Part shown: positions 6,540 to 13,842 of the stretch, piece after piece
Layout: each line of letters opens with the position of its first letter
How positions within the stretch are numbered: the stretch's first letter is position 1
Source: Citrobacter sp.
Lineage (GTDB): Bacteria; Pseudomonadota; Gammaproteobacteria; Enterobacterales; Enterobacteriaceae
Assembly: GCA_019415335.1 (NCBI GenBank)
Contig: DXKH01000104.1
Location: forward strand, 1-14,859
Length of the DNA stretch: 14,859 nt
Direction: 5' to 3'
Position numbers and translations under genes: made by a program
Notes under the pieces: model-generated
Database searches by the model: none
What the model was told of the DNA's origin: nothing
Seen by the model: only the letters and a program-made list of their open reading frames with translations

Positions 6540-8186
6540 ATGAATGCACAAATAAAGAAGTTAACCCAGGCGTTTCCGGCGTTTCGACTGCGTCTTGCAG
6601 ATAACAAACGCTGGGCGTTGATGGCGGGAGTGGGGCTTGCCGTTGCGGCAACGGCGATTATCGTCAGCGTGCTGTGGACGGGGAATCGCGGCTACGTCTC
6701 GCTCTACGGACGCCAGGAAAATCTGCCCGTGTCGCAAATTGTCACCGTGCTGGACGGCGAAAAGCTCACCTACCGCATCGACCCGCAAAGCGGGCAGATT
6801 CTGGTGCCGGAAGATGAACTGTCGAAAACGCGTATGACCCTTGCTGCCAAAGGCGTGCAGGCGATATTGCCCAGCGGCTACGAGCTGATGGACAAAGACG
6901 AAGTGCTCGGCAGCAGCCAGTTCGTGCAGAACGTGCGCTACAAACGCAGCCTCGAAGGGGAGCTGGCGCAGAGCATTATGTCGCTGGACGCGGTGGAGAG
7001 CGCGCGGGTGCATCTGGCGCTCAACGAAGAGAGCTCGTTTGTGGTCAGCGATGAGCCGCAAAACAGCGCCTCGGTGGTGGTGCGTCTGCATTACGGCGCG
7101 AAGCTGAATATGGACCAGGTGAACGCCATTGTGCATCTGGTTTCCGGCAGCATTCCGGGGCTGCACGCCAGCAAAGTTAGCGTCGTCGATCAGGCGGGAA
7201 ATCTGCTGACCGACGGCATTGGCGCGGGCGAAGCGGTTTCAGCCGCTACCCGTAAACGCGATCAGATCCTCAAAGATATTCAGGACAAAACCCGCGCCAG
7301 CGTGGCGAACGTGCTGGATTCGCTGGTCGGCAGCGGGAATTACCGCGTCAGCGTCATGCCGGATCTCGACCTCAGTAATATCGATGAAACTCAGGAACAC
7401 TACGGCGACGCGCCGAAAATCAACCGCGAAGAAAACGTGCTGGACAGCGATACCAATCAGGTGGCGATGGGTGTGCCCGGTTCGCTCAGCAACCGTCCGC
7501 CGATTGCAGCGAATCAGATGACCAACGGTACGGAAGAAAACCGCTCGCCGGAAGCGTTATCCAAACACAGCGAAAGTAAGCGCGATTACTCTTACGACCG
7601 CAGCGTCCAGCATATTCAGCATCCCGGCTTTACGGTGAAACGCCTCAACGTGGCAGTGGTACTCAATCAAAACGCCCCGGCGCTGAAAAACTGGAAGCCG
7701 GAGCAGACCACACAGCTTACCGCGCTGCTGAATAACGCCGCCGGGATCGACGCCCAGCGTGGTGACAATCTCACCTTATCGCTACTCAACTTTGTGCCGC
7801 AGGCGGTGCCTGTCGAACCGGTTATTCCACTGTGGAAAGATGACAGCGTGCTGGCATGGGTGCGCCTGATTGGCTGCGGCCTGCTGGCGCTGTTGCTGCT
7901 GTTCTTTGTGGTGCGCCCGCTGATGAAACGGCTGACGGCGGTACGGGCGCCGGTTATTACACCAGAACCGGAAGCTGTCAGCGAGCCGTGGATCGCCATG
8001 CCGGAAGAAGAACGTAAAAACGTCGACCTGCCGTCGCTACCTGGCGATGACAGCCTGCCGTCCCAGAGTTCCGGCCTCGAAGTGAAGCTCGAGTTCCTGC
8101 AAAAACTGGCCATGAGCGACACCGATCGCGTTGCCGAAGTTCTCAGACAATGGATTACCAGCAATGAGCGAATTGACAATAAATAA
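6540..8186 (+). CDS. lfiF: LfiF (FliF-like) MS-ring protein
   Basis: FliF family: forms the membrane-embedded MS ring on which the motor and export apparatus are built. 548 residues, close to the usual 550. First membrane segment about residues 25-46, then the YscJ/FliF ring-building region (for example LAQSIMSLDAVESARVHLAL and VVRLHYGAKLNMDQVNAIVHLVS), then the beta-collar region, then the second membrane segment about 437-459. The C-terminal tail (LEVKLEFLQKLAMSDTDRV to RQWI) is the conserved FliG-binding peptide. Starts 4 bases after lfiE; its last 23 bases overlap lfiG. Confidence 0.97.
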   Translation: MNAQIKKLTQAFPAFRLRLADNKRWALMAGVGLAVAATAIIVSVLWTGNRGYVSLYGRQENLPVSQIVTVLDGEKLTYRIDPQSGQILVPEDELSKTRMTLAAKGVQAILPSGYELMDKDEVLGSSQFVQNVRYKRSLEGELAQSIMSLDAVESARVHLALNEESSFVVSDEPQNSASVVVRLHYGAKLNMDQVNAIVHLVSGSIPGLHASKVSVVDQAGNLLTDGIGAGEAVSAATRKRDQILKDIQDKTRASVANVLDSLVGSGNYRVSVMPDLDLSNIDETQEHYGDAPKINREENVLDSDTNQVAMGVPGSLSNRPPIAANQMTNGTEENRSPEALSKHSESKRDYSYDRSVQHIQHPGFTVKRLNVAVVLNQNAPALKNWKPEQTTQLTALLNNAAGIDAQRGDNLTLSLLNFVPQAVPVEPVIPLWKDDSVLAWVRLIGCGLLALLLLFFVVRPLMKRLTAVRAPVITPEPEAVSEPWIAMPEEERKNVDLPSLPGDDSLPSQSSGLEVKLEFLQKLAMSDTDRVAEVLRQWITSNERIDNK

Positions 8187-9174
8187 GAGCAACAGCTACC
8201 TGGAACAGGCGGCGATCCTGCTGCTGTGTCTGGGCGAAGAGGCGGCGGCAACGGTGATGCAAAAACTCAGCCGTGAAGAAGTGGTGCGCCTGAGCGAAAA
8301 CATGGCGCGGCTTTCCGGTGTCAAAACCAGCATGGCGCGCAAAGTGATCAACAACTTCTTTGATGAGTTCCGCGAACAGAGCGGGATCAACGGCGCGTCG
8401 CGATCTATGTTGCAGGGCATTCTCAACAAAGCGCTAGGCACCGAGATCGCCAGCAGCGTGATCAACGGCATCTACGGCGATGAGATCCGCTCGCGGATGG
8501 CGCGCCTGCAATGGGTGGAACCACGCCAGCTGGCGATGCTGATCTCCGAAGAACATCTGCAATTGCAGGCGGTGTTCCTCGCGTTTCTGACGCCGGAAAT
8601 CTCGGCAGCGGTGCTCTCGTATCTCAATGAATCGGTGCAAAACGAAATTCTCTATCGGGTGGCGAAACTCAACGACGTCAACCGCGACGTGGTGGATGAA
8701 CTGGACAGGCTGATCGAACGCGGCCTGTCGGTGCTTTCGGAACACGGTTCGAAGGTGAAAGGCATAAAACAGGCGGCGGATATCGTCAACCGCTTCCAGG
8801 GCAACCAGCAGGTGATCCTCGACCAGATGCGCGAGCGCGACGAAGACGTGCTGGAGCAGCTCCAGGATGAGATGTACGACTTCTTTATCCTCAGCCGCCA
8901 GAACGAAGAAGTACGCCGACGCCTGCTCGATGAAGTACCGATGGAAGACTGGGCGGTGGCGCTGAAAGGTACCGAAGCCCTGTTGCGCCGCTCGATTTAC
9001 GCGGTAATGCCAAAACGTCAGGCGCAGCAACTGGAAGCGATCACCGCGCGTCTGGGGCCGGTGCCGGTCAGCCGTATCGAACAGATCCGCCGCGAAATCA
9101 TGGGCATTGCCCGTGAACTGGAAGAGGCGGGCGAAATTCAGCTACAGCTCTTTGCGGAACAGACGGCGGAGTAA
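8164..9174 (+). CDS. lfiG: LfiG (FliG-like) rotor switch protein
   Basis: FliG family: rotor protein that binds the MS ring through its N-terminus, FliM through its middle and the stator through its C-terminus. 336 residues (E. coli FliG is 331), with all three domains recognisable (YLEQAAILLLCLGEEAAATVM at the start; a C-terminal block with LKG and GPVPVSRIEQ). Two hallmarks are altered. The FliM-binding EHPQ is EHLQ (130-133). In the torque helix the E. coli residues K264 and R281 are kept (K268, R285), but D288, D289 and R297 align with A292, I293 and P301. I chose the ATG at 8164; a frame start at 8131 adds 11 residues inside lfiF with no family likeness. Overlaps lfiF by 23 bases. Confidence 0.95.
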   Translation: MSELTINKSNSYLEQAAILLLCLGEEAAATVMQKLSREEVVRLSENMARLSGVKTSMARKVINNFFDEFREQSGINGASRSMLQGILNKALGTEIASSVINGIYGDEIRSRMARLQWVEPRQLAMLISEEHLQLQAVFLAFLTPEISAAVLSYLNESVQNEILYRVAKLNDVNRDVVDELDRLIERGLSVLSEHGSKVKGIKQAADIVNRFQGNQQVILDQMRERDEDVLEQLQDEMYDFFILSRQNEEVRRRLLDEVPMEDWAVALKGTEALLRRSIYAVMPKRQAQQLEAITARLGPVPVSRIEQIRREIMGIARELEEAGEIQLQLFAEQTAE

Positions 9175-9177
9175 CCC

Positions 9178-9888
9178 ATGACCATTGAAACACTGCGCGG
9201 GCGCTATCGCCTGCATCGTTTCCCGCCGCGCCAGCGTGCGGTGACCGGAGAACCGCTCACCGCCAGCATCAGCGCCGCCGATTACCAGCGCCAGTTGATG
9301 GACGGTTTTCAGGAAGGGCTGCAAAAAGGCTTTGCTCAGGGAATGACCGAAGGTCAGGAGCAGGGCTTTAGCGAAGGTCATCAGCAAGGTTTTGCCGAGG
9401 GGCGACGCCAGGGTTACACCGAAGGCAGCCTCGCCGGGCAGCAGGAAGGGCGCAAACAGTTTATTGAGGCGGCGCAGCCGCTGGAAGCCATCACCGGTAA
9501 AGTGAACGACTTCCTCGCGCATATTGAACGTAAACAGCGGGAAGATTTGCTGCAACTGGTGGAGAAAGTCACCCGTCAGGTGATCCGCTGCGAACTGGCG
9601 CTGCAACCGACGCAGTTACTGGCGCTGGTGGAAGAGGCGCTGGCGGCCTTCCCGACGATGCCGGAGACCCTGCAAGTGATGCTGAGTACGGAAGAGTTTA
9701 ACCGCCTGCGCGACGCGGTGCCGGAAAAAGTCAGCGAATGGGGGCTGACGCCTTCGCCGGATCTGCCGCCGGGGGAATGCCGAGTGATTACCGACAAATC
9801 TGAACTGGATATCGGCTGTGAGCACCGCCTGGAACAATGCATGACCGCGCTACAAGAGACGCTAACGCCGGAGTCACAGGGTGAGTGA
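9178..9888 (+). CDS. lfiH: LfiH (FliH-like) export ATPase regulator
   Basis: FliH family: a dimer that binds the export ATPase FliI, holds it inactive and docks it to FliN at the C-ring. 236 residues (E. coli FliH is 228). The centre is an unbroken ladder of 13 glycines at exactly four-residue spacing, from G43 to G91 (GFQEGLQKGFAQG and on), the GxxxG repeat helix known from FliH proteins. The C-terminal domain (LLQLVEKVTRQVIRCELALQP to VITDKSELDIGCEHRLEQCM) is the V-ATPase subunit-E-like stalk domain. Starts 3 bases after lfiG and overlaps lfiI by 8 bases. Confidence 0.94.
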   Translation: MTIETLRGRYRLHRFPPRQRAVTGEPLTASISAADYQRQLMDGFQEGLQKGFAQGMTEGQEQGFSEGHQQGFAEGRRQGYTEGSLAGQQEGRKQFIEAAQPLEAITGKVNDFLAHIERKQREDLLQLVEKVTRQVIRCELALQPTQLLALVEEALAAFPTMPETLQVMLSTEEFNRLRDAVPEKVSEWGLTPSPDLPPGECRVITDKSELDIGCEHRLEQCMTALQETLTPESQGE

Positions 9889-11218
9889 TTTTTCCGCTTT
9901 CGATAACGCCCTGCGCTCGCTGGAGTCGATCCCGCTGGCCCGCGTCGCCGGGCGGCTGGTGCGGCTTAACGGCATTCTGCTGGAGAGCGTCGGCTGCCCG
10001 TTAATGACCGGGCAGTTGTGCCGCATCGAAAGCGCTAACCACACGCTAATTGACGCGCAGGCCGTGGGCTTTAATCGCGACATCACCTACTTAATGCCAT
10101 TCAAACAGCCAGTTGGCCTGATGGCGGGGGCGCGCGTCTTCCCGGAAGAAAAAGCCCACGACATCCTGATAGGCGAAAGCTGGTTAGGCCGCGTGGTGAA
10201 TGGCCTCGGCGAACCGCTGGATGGTAAAGGCCGCCTGAACGGCAACGACCTTCTGCCGCCGCTACCGCCCTCGGTCAATCCCTTAACCCGCCGTTCGGTG
10301 GACGAACCCTTAGACGTGGGCGTGAAAGCGATCAACGGCCTGCTGACCATCGGCAAAGGCCAGCGCGTCGGGCTAATGGCGGGCAGCGGCGTCGGGAAAA
10401 GCGTGCTGCTGGGGATGATCACCCGCCAGACCAAAGCCGACATCGTGGTGGTCGGGCTGATTGGCGAACGCGGGCGCGAAGTGAAAGAGTTTATCGACCA
10501 TTCATTGGGCGCGGACGGGCTGGCGAAGTCTATCGTCGTCGTCGCGCCCGCCGATGAATCGCCGCTGATGCGCCTGAAAGCCACCGAACTGTGCCACTCC
10601 ATTGCCGCCTGGTTTCGCGACCGCGGGCATCACGTTTTACTGCTGGTGGATTCCCTGACCCGCTATGCGATGGCGCAGCGTGAAATTGCGCTCTCGCTTG
10701 GCGAACCACCCGCCACCAAAGGCTATCCGCCGTCGGCATTCGGCATGATCCCCAAACTGGTCGAAAGCGCAGGCAACAGCGAAAGCGCGGGATCGATGAC
10801 TGCCATCTACACCGTGCTGGCGGAAGGCGACGACCAGCAAGATCCGATTGTCGACTGCGCCCGTGCGGTGCTGGACGGGCATATCGTATTAACCCGCAAA
10901 CTGGCGGAAGCGGGGCATTATCCGGCCATTGATATCGGCCAGTCGATCAGCCGCTGCATGAACCAGGTCACCAGCCTGGAACATCAGCAATCCGCCCGCG
11001 CGTTAAAGCAAAACTACGCCGCCTACATGGAGATCAAACCGCTGATCCCACTCGGCGGTTATGTGGCAGGCGCGGACGCCAGCGTCGACAAAGCGGTGAA
11101 AATGTTCCCGGCTATCGAGCGATTTTTGCGCCAGGAGATGCGCGAACCCGCCTCCCTCGAACTGGTGCAAAGCCGCCTGCAAATTCTCTTTCCTGGCGTC
11201 AAAAAGGCAGAACAGTAA
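9881..11218 (+). CDS. lfiI: LfiI (FliI-like) flagellar export ATPase
   Basis: FliI family: hexameric cytoplasmic ATPase, related to F1-beta, that unfolds and feeds export substrates to the gate. 445 residues (E. coli FliI is 457). Walker A AGSGVGKS (167-174), catalytic-glutamate segment GERGREV (195-201) and Walker B HVLLLVDSLTR (251-261, D257) are intact, as is the GEPPATKGYPPSAF block after them. Translation starts at a GTG (9881-9883), overlapping the lfiH stop by 8 bases (GTGAGTGA). The N-terminal hexamer-forming segment is slightly shorter than in the primary flagellar enzyme. It should be catalytically active. Confidence 0.97.
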   Translation: MSDFSAFDNALRSLESIPLARVAGRLVRLNGILLESVGCPLMTGQLCRIESANHTLIDAQAVGFNRDITYLMPFKQPVGLMAGARVFPEEKAHDILIGESWLGRVVNGLGEPLDGKGRLNGNDLLPPLPPSVNPLTRRSVDEPLDVGVKAINGLLTIGKGQRVGLMAGSGVGKSVLLGMITRQTKADIVVVGLIGERGREVKEFIDHSLGADGLAKSIVVVAPADESPLMRLKATELCHSIAAWFRDRGHHVLLLVDSLTRYAMAQREIALSLGEPPATKGYPPSAFGMIPKLVESAGNSESAGSMTAIYTVLAEGDDQQDPIVDCARAVLDGHIVLTRKLAEAGHYPAIDIGQSISRCMNQVTSLEHQQSARALKQNYAAYMEIKPLIPLGGYVAGADASVDKAVKMFPAIERFLRQEMREPASLELVQSRLQILFPGVKKAEQ

Positions 11219-11220
11219 CC

Positions 11221-11655
11221 ATGCGACAAATCATCGACACCCTGGCGCAGTTGCAGCGCCTGCGGGATAAATCGGTCAAAGACAAAACCGTCGAGCTGGC
11301 AAAGCAAAAACAGATTTGTGCGGGTTATGACAACAATATCAAGGCGTTAGGCTACCTGGTGGAGAAAACGTCTGCGGGCGCGGCGGCGTCGGTGGAATCG
11401 CTGAAAAATGTCAGCGACTACAAAGGCACTCTGCGCAAGGTGATCGCCTGGCAGGAACAGGAAAAAACGCTGGCTAACATCAAAGCCACGCGAATGCAGA
11501 AAAACCTGACGGCGGCGGCGTGCGAAGAGAAAGTGGTGGCCCTGACGCTGGACGACAAACGCCGCGAGCAGCAGGAAAGCGCCACGGCGAAAGCGCAAAA
11601 AGCGGTGGATGACATTGCCGTTCAGTGCTGGCTACGGCATAAATTAGCGGAGTAG
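11221..11655 (+). CDS. lfiJ: LfiJ (FliJ-like) export ATPase stalk protein
   Basis: FliJ family: a small coiled-coil protein that sits in the FliI hexamer like the gamma subunit of F1 and acts as an escort for export chaperones. 144 residues (E. coli FliJ is 147). It is rich in Lys, Glu, Gln and Ala with heptad-like spacing, from RQIIDTLAQLQRLRDKSVKD to the C-terminal QESATAKAQKAVDDIAVQ, as expected for two long helices. Sequence conservation in this family is low, so the call rests on size, coiled-coil character and the position directly after lfiI. It begins 2 bases after lfiI. Confidence 0.9.
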   Translation: MRQIIDTLAQLQRLRDKSVKDKTVELAKQKQICAGYDNNIKALGYLVEKTSAGAAASVESLKNVSDYKGTLRKVIAWQEQEKTLANIKATRMQKNLTAAACEEKVVALTLDDKRREQQESATAKAQKAVDDIAVQCWLRHKLAE

Positions 11656-11657
11656 CG

Positions 11658-12068
11658 ATGAAAACGGTCATCACCTTCGGCACCTTCGATGTGTTTCATG
11701 TCGGTCATCTGCGCCTTTTACAACGCGCCCGCACGCTGGGTGAGCGGCTGCTGGTCGGCGTATCGTCCGACGCCCTGAACATCGCCAAAAAGGGCAGAGC
11801 ACCGGTTTACCATCAGGATGACCGCATGGCGATCATCGCCGGGCTGGCGTGCGTGGATGGCGTATTTCTGGAGGAGTCGCTGGAGCAGAAAGCGGAGTAT
11901 CTGCGGGGGTACCGTGCGGATATTTTAGTGATGGGCGATGACTGGGCAGGAAAGTTTGACAGCTTCGCGTATATTTGTGAGGTAGTGTATTTCCCCCGCA
12001 CGCCGTCGGTGTCGACGACGGGGATTATTGAGGTGATTAGGGGCATTCCTGATAACAACCGATTGTGA
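11658..12068 (+). CDS. TagD-like cytidylyltransferase at the end of the flagellar operon
   Basis: Cytidylyltransferase of the TagD (glycerol-3-phosphate cytidylyltransferase) class: CTP plus a polyol phosphate gives a CDP-activated product. 136 residues (TagD is about 129), so a single Rossmann-type catalytic domain. Visible motifs: GTFDVFHVGH with nucleotide-binding HVGH at 14-17; the DDRMAIIAGLACVDGV segment; MGDDWAGKFD (92-101); and RTPSVSTT (114-121), the family's RTxGISTT signature with one change (PS for EG). It starts 2 bases after lfiJ with matching GC-rich codon use, so it is probably part of the lfi operon rather than of the AT-rich DNA beyond. CDP-glycerol is a guess at the product; CDP-ribitol or another alcohol is possible. 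No glycosyl- or polyol-transferase partner is visible here. Confidence 0.88.
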   Translation: MKTVITFGTFDVFHVGHLRLLQRARTLGERLLVGVSSDALNIAKKGRAPVYHQDDRMAIIAGLACVDGVFLEESLEQKAEYLRGYRADILVMGDDWAGKFDSFAYICEVVYFPRTPSVSTTGIIEVIRGIPDNNRL

Positions 12069-12091
12069 TCTACAAAAAATAGTGACAAGCA

Positions 12092-12547
12092 TTAGGCATA
12101 GATTATTTTGTCATTTTGCGGATCGAATATGACAGTACCGGGTATATTTTCAAAAAAAGTCATTAATTCGATAATGTAATCCGTATGTGCATATTCAGGT
12201 GCCGGGTCAGCCTTTGTTAAAAAAACTATTCTTCGTGTCATTTTACTGATAGCGATCGCTCTTTCATGATTCACACATTTGTGGGCAATATGTTCAATAT
12301 CTTGTTTGATATTTTCATTAGTATCAATAGTTTCAAAATAAATATTTATCCACCATGTATCTGACCATCTCAATATCAGAGAATCATAATTGCTACGAGG
12401 ACCAAAGGGAACACGAGAGTATTCCATAGAAGGTCGCTCACCTAACCATGTTTTTAAATATTCCTTTACCAGTATTTCCTTAAAGGAATAAATATCCATA
12501 TCCGGGTTGTATTCATTATCTAATAGTATGTGCATATGATATGACAT
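12092..12547 (-). CDS. Unrecognised cytoplasmic protein, AT-rich gene
   Basis: 151 residues, no signal peptide, no membrane segment, no motif I recognise. It is mixed in charge and aromatic-rich, with a double Trp (SDTWWINIYFE, near residues 62-72) and an acidic C-terminus. Size, composition and setting (near an H-repeat, AT-rich, beside a secreted-protein gene) resemble the small accessory or immunity-type genes that follow Rhs tips, but no toxin gene is present here, so this is only a suggestion. The ATG at 12547 has a weak AGAG ribosome site; a second in-frame ATG four codons on is possible. It converges with the cytidylyltransferase gene, 23 bases apart, and no clear terminator lies between them. 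Confidence 0.65.
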   Translation of the reverse strand: MSYHMHILLDNEYNPDMDIYSFKEILVKEYLKTWLGERPSMEYSRVPFGPRSNYDSLILRWSDTWWINIYFETIDTNENIKQDIEHIAHKCVNHERAIAISKMTRRIVFLTKADPAPEYAHTDYIIELMTFFENIPGTVIFDPQNDKIIYA

Positions 12548-12633
12548 TAAGACTGCTCTTTTTTATCTGTATGGTATGAATAATGGACTGAAATTCGATA
12601 ACTGATATACGAACTCAACAGCAGTAAATTATA

Positions 12634-13200
12634 TTATTTCTCACTACGTAGCAATTCATGATGTATTTCCGTTATGCATTCGTAAGACTCATTTTTATTC
12701 GGAAGGTGTGCTATCATGCGAGCATAAGTTGGTTTATCATCTTTGAAATAATTTACCATAATTGGATTATCAAGGATTACCAACAACTGCTGTGGGTCAC
12801 TACTCTTTTTTTGATAGATCTCAGCTCTTATGGGACTCCTAAATCGATCACCAAGAAATGCAGTTTTTTCTGCTACATTTAGCAATTTCTGAAAGGTTCC
12901 TTTAGCGGGAGGCGTTTCATTTAGTCGAACTGTTCCAACACGAATTAAGAGCCTCGAATTATTAGAAGTAAAATTATTATTTTCACACGTACCTAATTCT
13001 GTTTGCCAATAATATTCACCAATGTCCTCACTCTGATACCACTCCCATATTGGTTTGTTTTTTAAAACTGGGAATGCGGAAAAAACAACGCCCTTAGTGA
13101 AAACGGTGAAGCAATCATAATTTTTAGTTTGTATTTCACAATCAGCTATGGCACGAAAACCAATGAACATTACCAGCCAAAAAAACCAATATTTTTTCAT
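12634..13200 (-). CDS. Unrecognised exported protein, possibly YbfC-like
   Basis: 188 residues starting MKKYWFFWLVMFIGFRAIADC: a clear signal peptide with probable cleavage after FRAIA, leaving a Cys at mature position 2. This is not a lipobox. Cysteines at about residues 21, 30, 72 and 174 could form disulfides in the periplasm. A good AGAAGG ribosome site sits 9 bases upstream (13215-13210). The gene is AT-rich and same-strand with the gene after it (86 bases apart). In K-12 the rhsC locus has a secreted protein of about this size (YbfC) beside H-repeat genes; the shared setting makes a relationship plausible, but I cannot confirm it from sequence memory. No catalytic motif seen. Confidence 0.68.
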   Translation of the reverse strand: MKKYWFFWLVMFIGFRAIADCEIQTKNYDCFTVFTKGVVFSAFPVLKNKPIWEWYQSEDIGEYYWQTELGTCENNNFTSNNSRLLIRVGTVRLNETPPAKGTFQKLLNVAEKTAFLGDRFRSPIRAEIYQKKSSDPQQLLVILDNPIMVNYFKDDKPTYARMIAHLPNKNESYECITEIHHELLRSEK

Positions 13201-13258
13201 TATCTAATACCTTCTGAGATTTATGTGACAAGGAATTTTTCAATCTAACATCGTAAAG

Positions 13259-13320
13259 CAGGGCAAGATTACGAAAGCTCGTACCCTGCAAGGACTGACG
13301 ATACCAAATACAACTCTGGC
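13259..13320 (-). mobile_element. H-repeat remnant, internally deleted
   Basis: Bases 13259-13300 match the end of the H-repeat at 13843-13884 at 38 of 42 positions, including the identical terminus CAGGGCAAGATTACGAAAGC. Bases 13300-13320 then match an internal part of the same element (14746-14766) at 18 of 21 positions, ending in an identical 13-base run, ATACAACTCTGGC. The two source segments are about 0.86 kb apart in the complete element but adjacent here. Both contain a GCA(A)GGACTGA stretch at the junction, so a deletion through that short homology explains the structure. The remnant has the same orientation as the large copy and codes for nothing intact. Confidence 0.7.
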
Positions 13321-13325
13321 GCAGC

Positions 13326-13363
13326 TAAAAAAGCCAGAAGTCTCTGGGAGGAGTTTTCTGGCT
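13326..13363 (-). terminator. Rho-independent terminator after the short frame fragment
   Basis: Minus-strand reading gives an 8-base stem AGCCAGAA/TTCTGGCT (13363-13356 with 13339-13332), a loop of 16 bases and then a run of T residues (complement of the A run 13327-13332). It lies 10 bases past the stop codon of the fragment at 13373-13600, which is where that fragment's terminator should be. Confidence 0.6.
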
Positions 13364-13372
13364 ATGAATTAG

Positions 13373-13600
13373 TTAATCATTAAACTCGAAGCTTTCTTCT
13401 GCCAGGTTATGATCTTTTCGATATTGGGCTTCCCATTCAAAGTAGCCTTCAGGCTCCTGGGAACTAATCCCTTTCTCCCAATAGCGTTCGCCATAAACAA
13501 TTAGCATAGCCCAGTAGTATTCAACTTCATGACTATAAAAGGTCGCGTCATTATAGTTTTTTATTGTTAAATTTCTGAAAATGACAGAAAAAATAGATTG
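13373..13600 (-). pseudogene. C-terminal fragment of an unknown gene
   Basis: An open frame of 75 codons ending in TAA (13375-13373), bounded upstream by an in-frame TGA (13603-13601). The last 57 or so residues look like real protein: acidic and aromatic-rich, with HEVEYYWAMLIVYGERYW and ending AEESFEFND. There is no ATG until residue 32, which would leave a 44-residue product (start 13507) without a good ribosome site. Upstream sequence is very AT-rich and shows no continuation. A terminator follows directly. I read it as the tail of a gene whose front was lost, possibly when the H-repeats rearranged. The residue style resembles small immunity-type proteins, but I do not recognise a family. 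Confidence 0.45.
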
Positions 13601-13807
13601 TCAGATTCTTGAGTCTTTATTTTGGTATATTTTATTATTATTGCTTTGATTATTTCTTACCAAGTATAAAAATTAAAAGTAATGACTTTATCTGGATTTT
13701 CATTATCTTTAAAAATGACTCCATCAGTAATCTTGATTTTATTAATCAATTACGGTAACCCTTCAAATTAAACCAATTAAACACCAAAGCTATGTTTCCT
13801 TCAAGAA
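13601..13807. other. AT-rich non-coding stretch
   Basis: No gene, repeat or RNA that I can support. It is strongly AT-rich, with many stops in all frames, and lies between the gene fragment and the hairpin next to the H-repeat. It may be decayed coding sequence upstream of the fragment. Confidence 0.5.
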
Positions 13808-13840
13808 TGAATATATCTTTTACAGGCAGAGATATATTCA
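13808..13840. repeat. Perfect 11-base inverted repeat abutting the H-repeat end
   Basis: TGAATATATCT (13808-13818) and its exact reverse complement AGATATATTCA (13830-13840) enclose an 11-base spacer. The hairpin ends 2 bases before the CAGGGC terminus of the H-repeat. No T-run follows on either strand, so it is not a classic terminator. It could be a preferred insertion target or part of the element's outer boundary. Confidence 0.7.
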
Positions 13841-13842
13841 TA

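Noticed and set aside
6561..7166. 201-codon minus-strand frame (also 8434-9030 and 7667-8251)
   Set aside because: Antisense to lfiF and lfiG; compositionally biased translations with no family likeness.
8131..8163. Upstream start for lfiG adding 11 residues
   Set aside because: The extension lies in lfiF coding sequence and does not resemble a FliG N-terminus.
1..12068. The flagellar cluster as a previously undescribed system
   Set aside because: Gene content and order match the known Flag-2/lateral flagellar locus of E. coli; only individual features within it are unusual.
12658..12882. 74-codon plus-strand frame
   Set aside because: Antisense to the exported-protein gene, which has a signal peptide and a good ribosome site.
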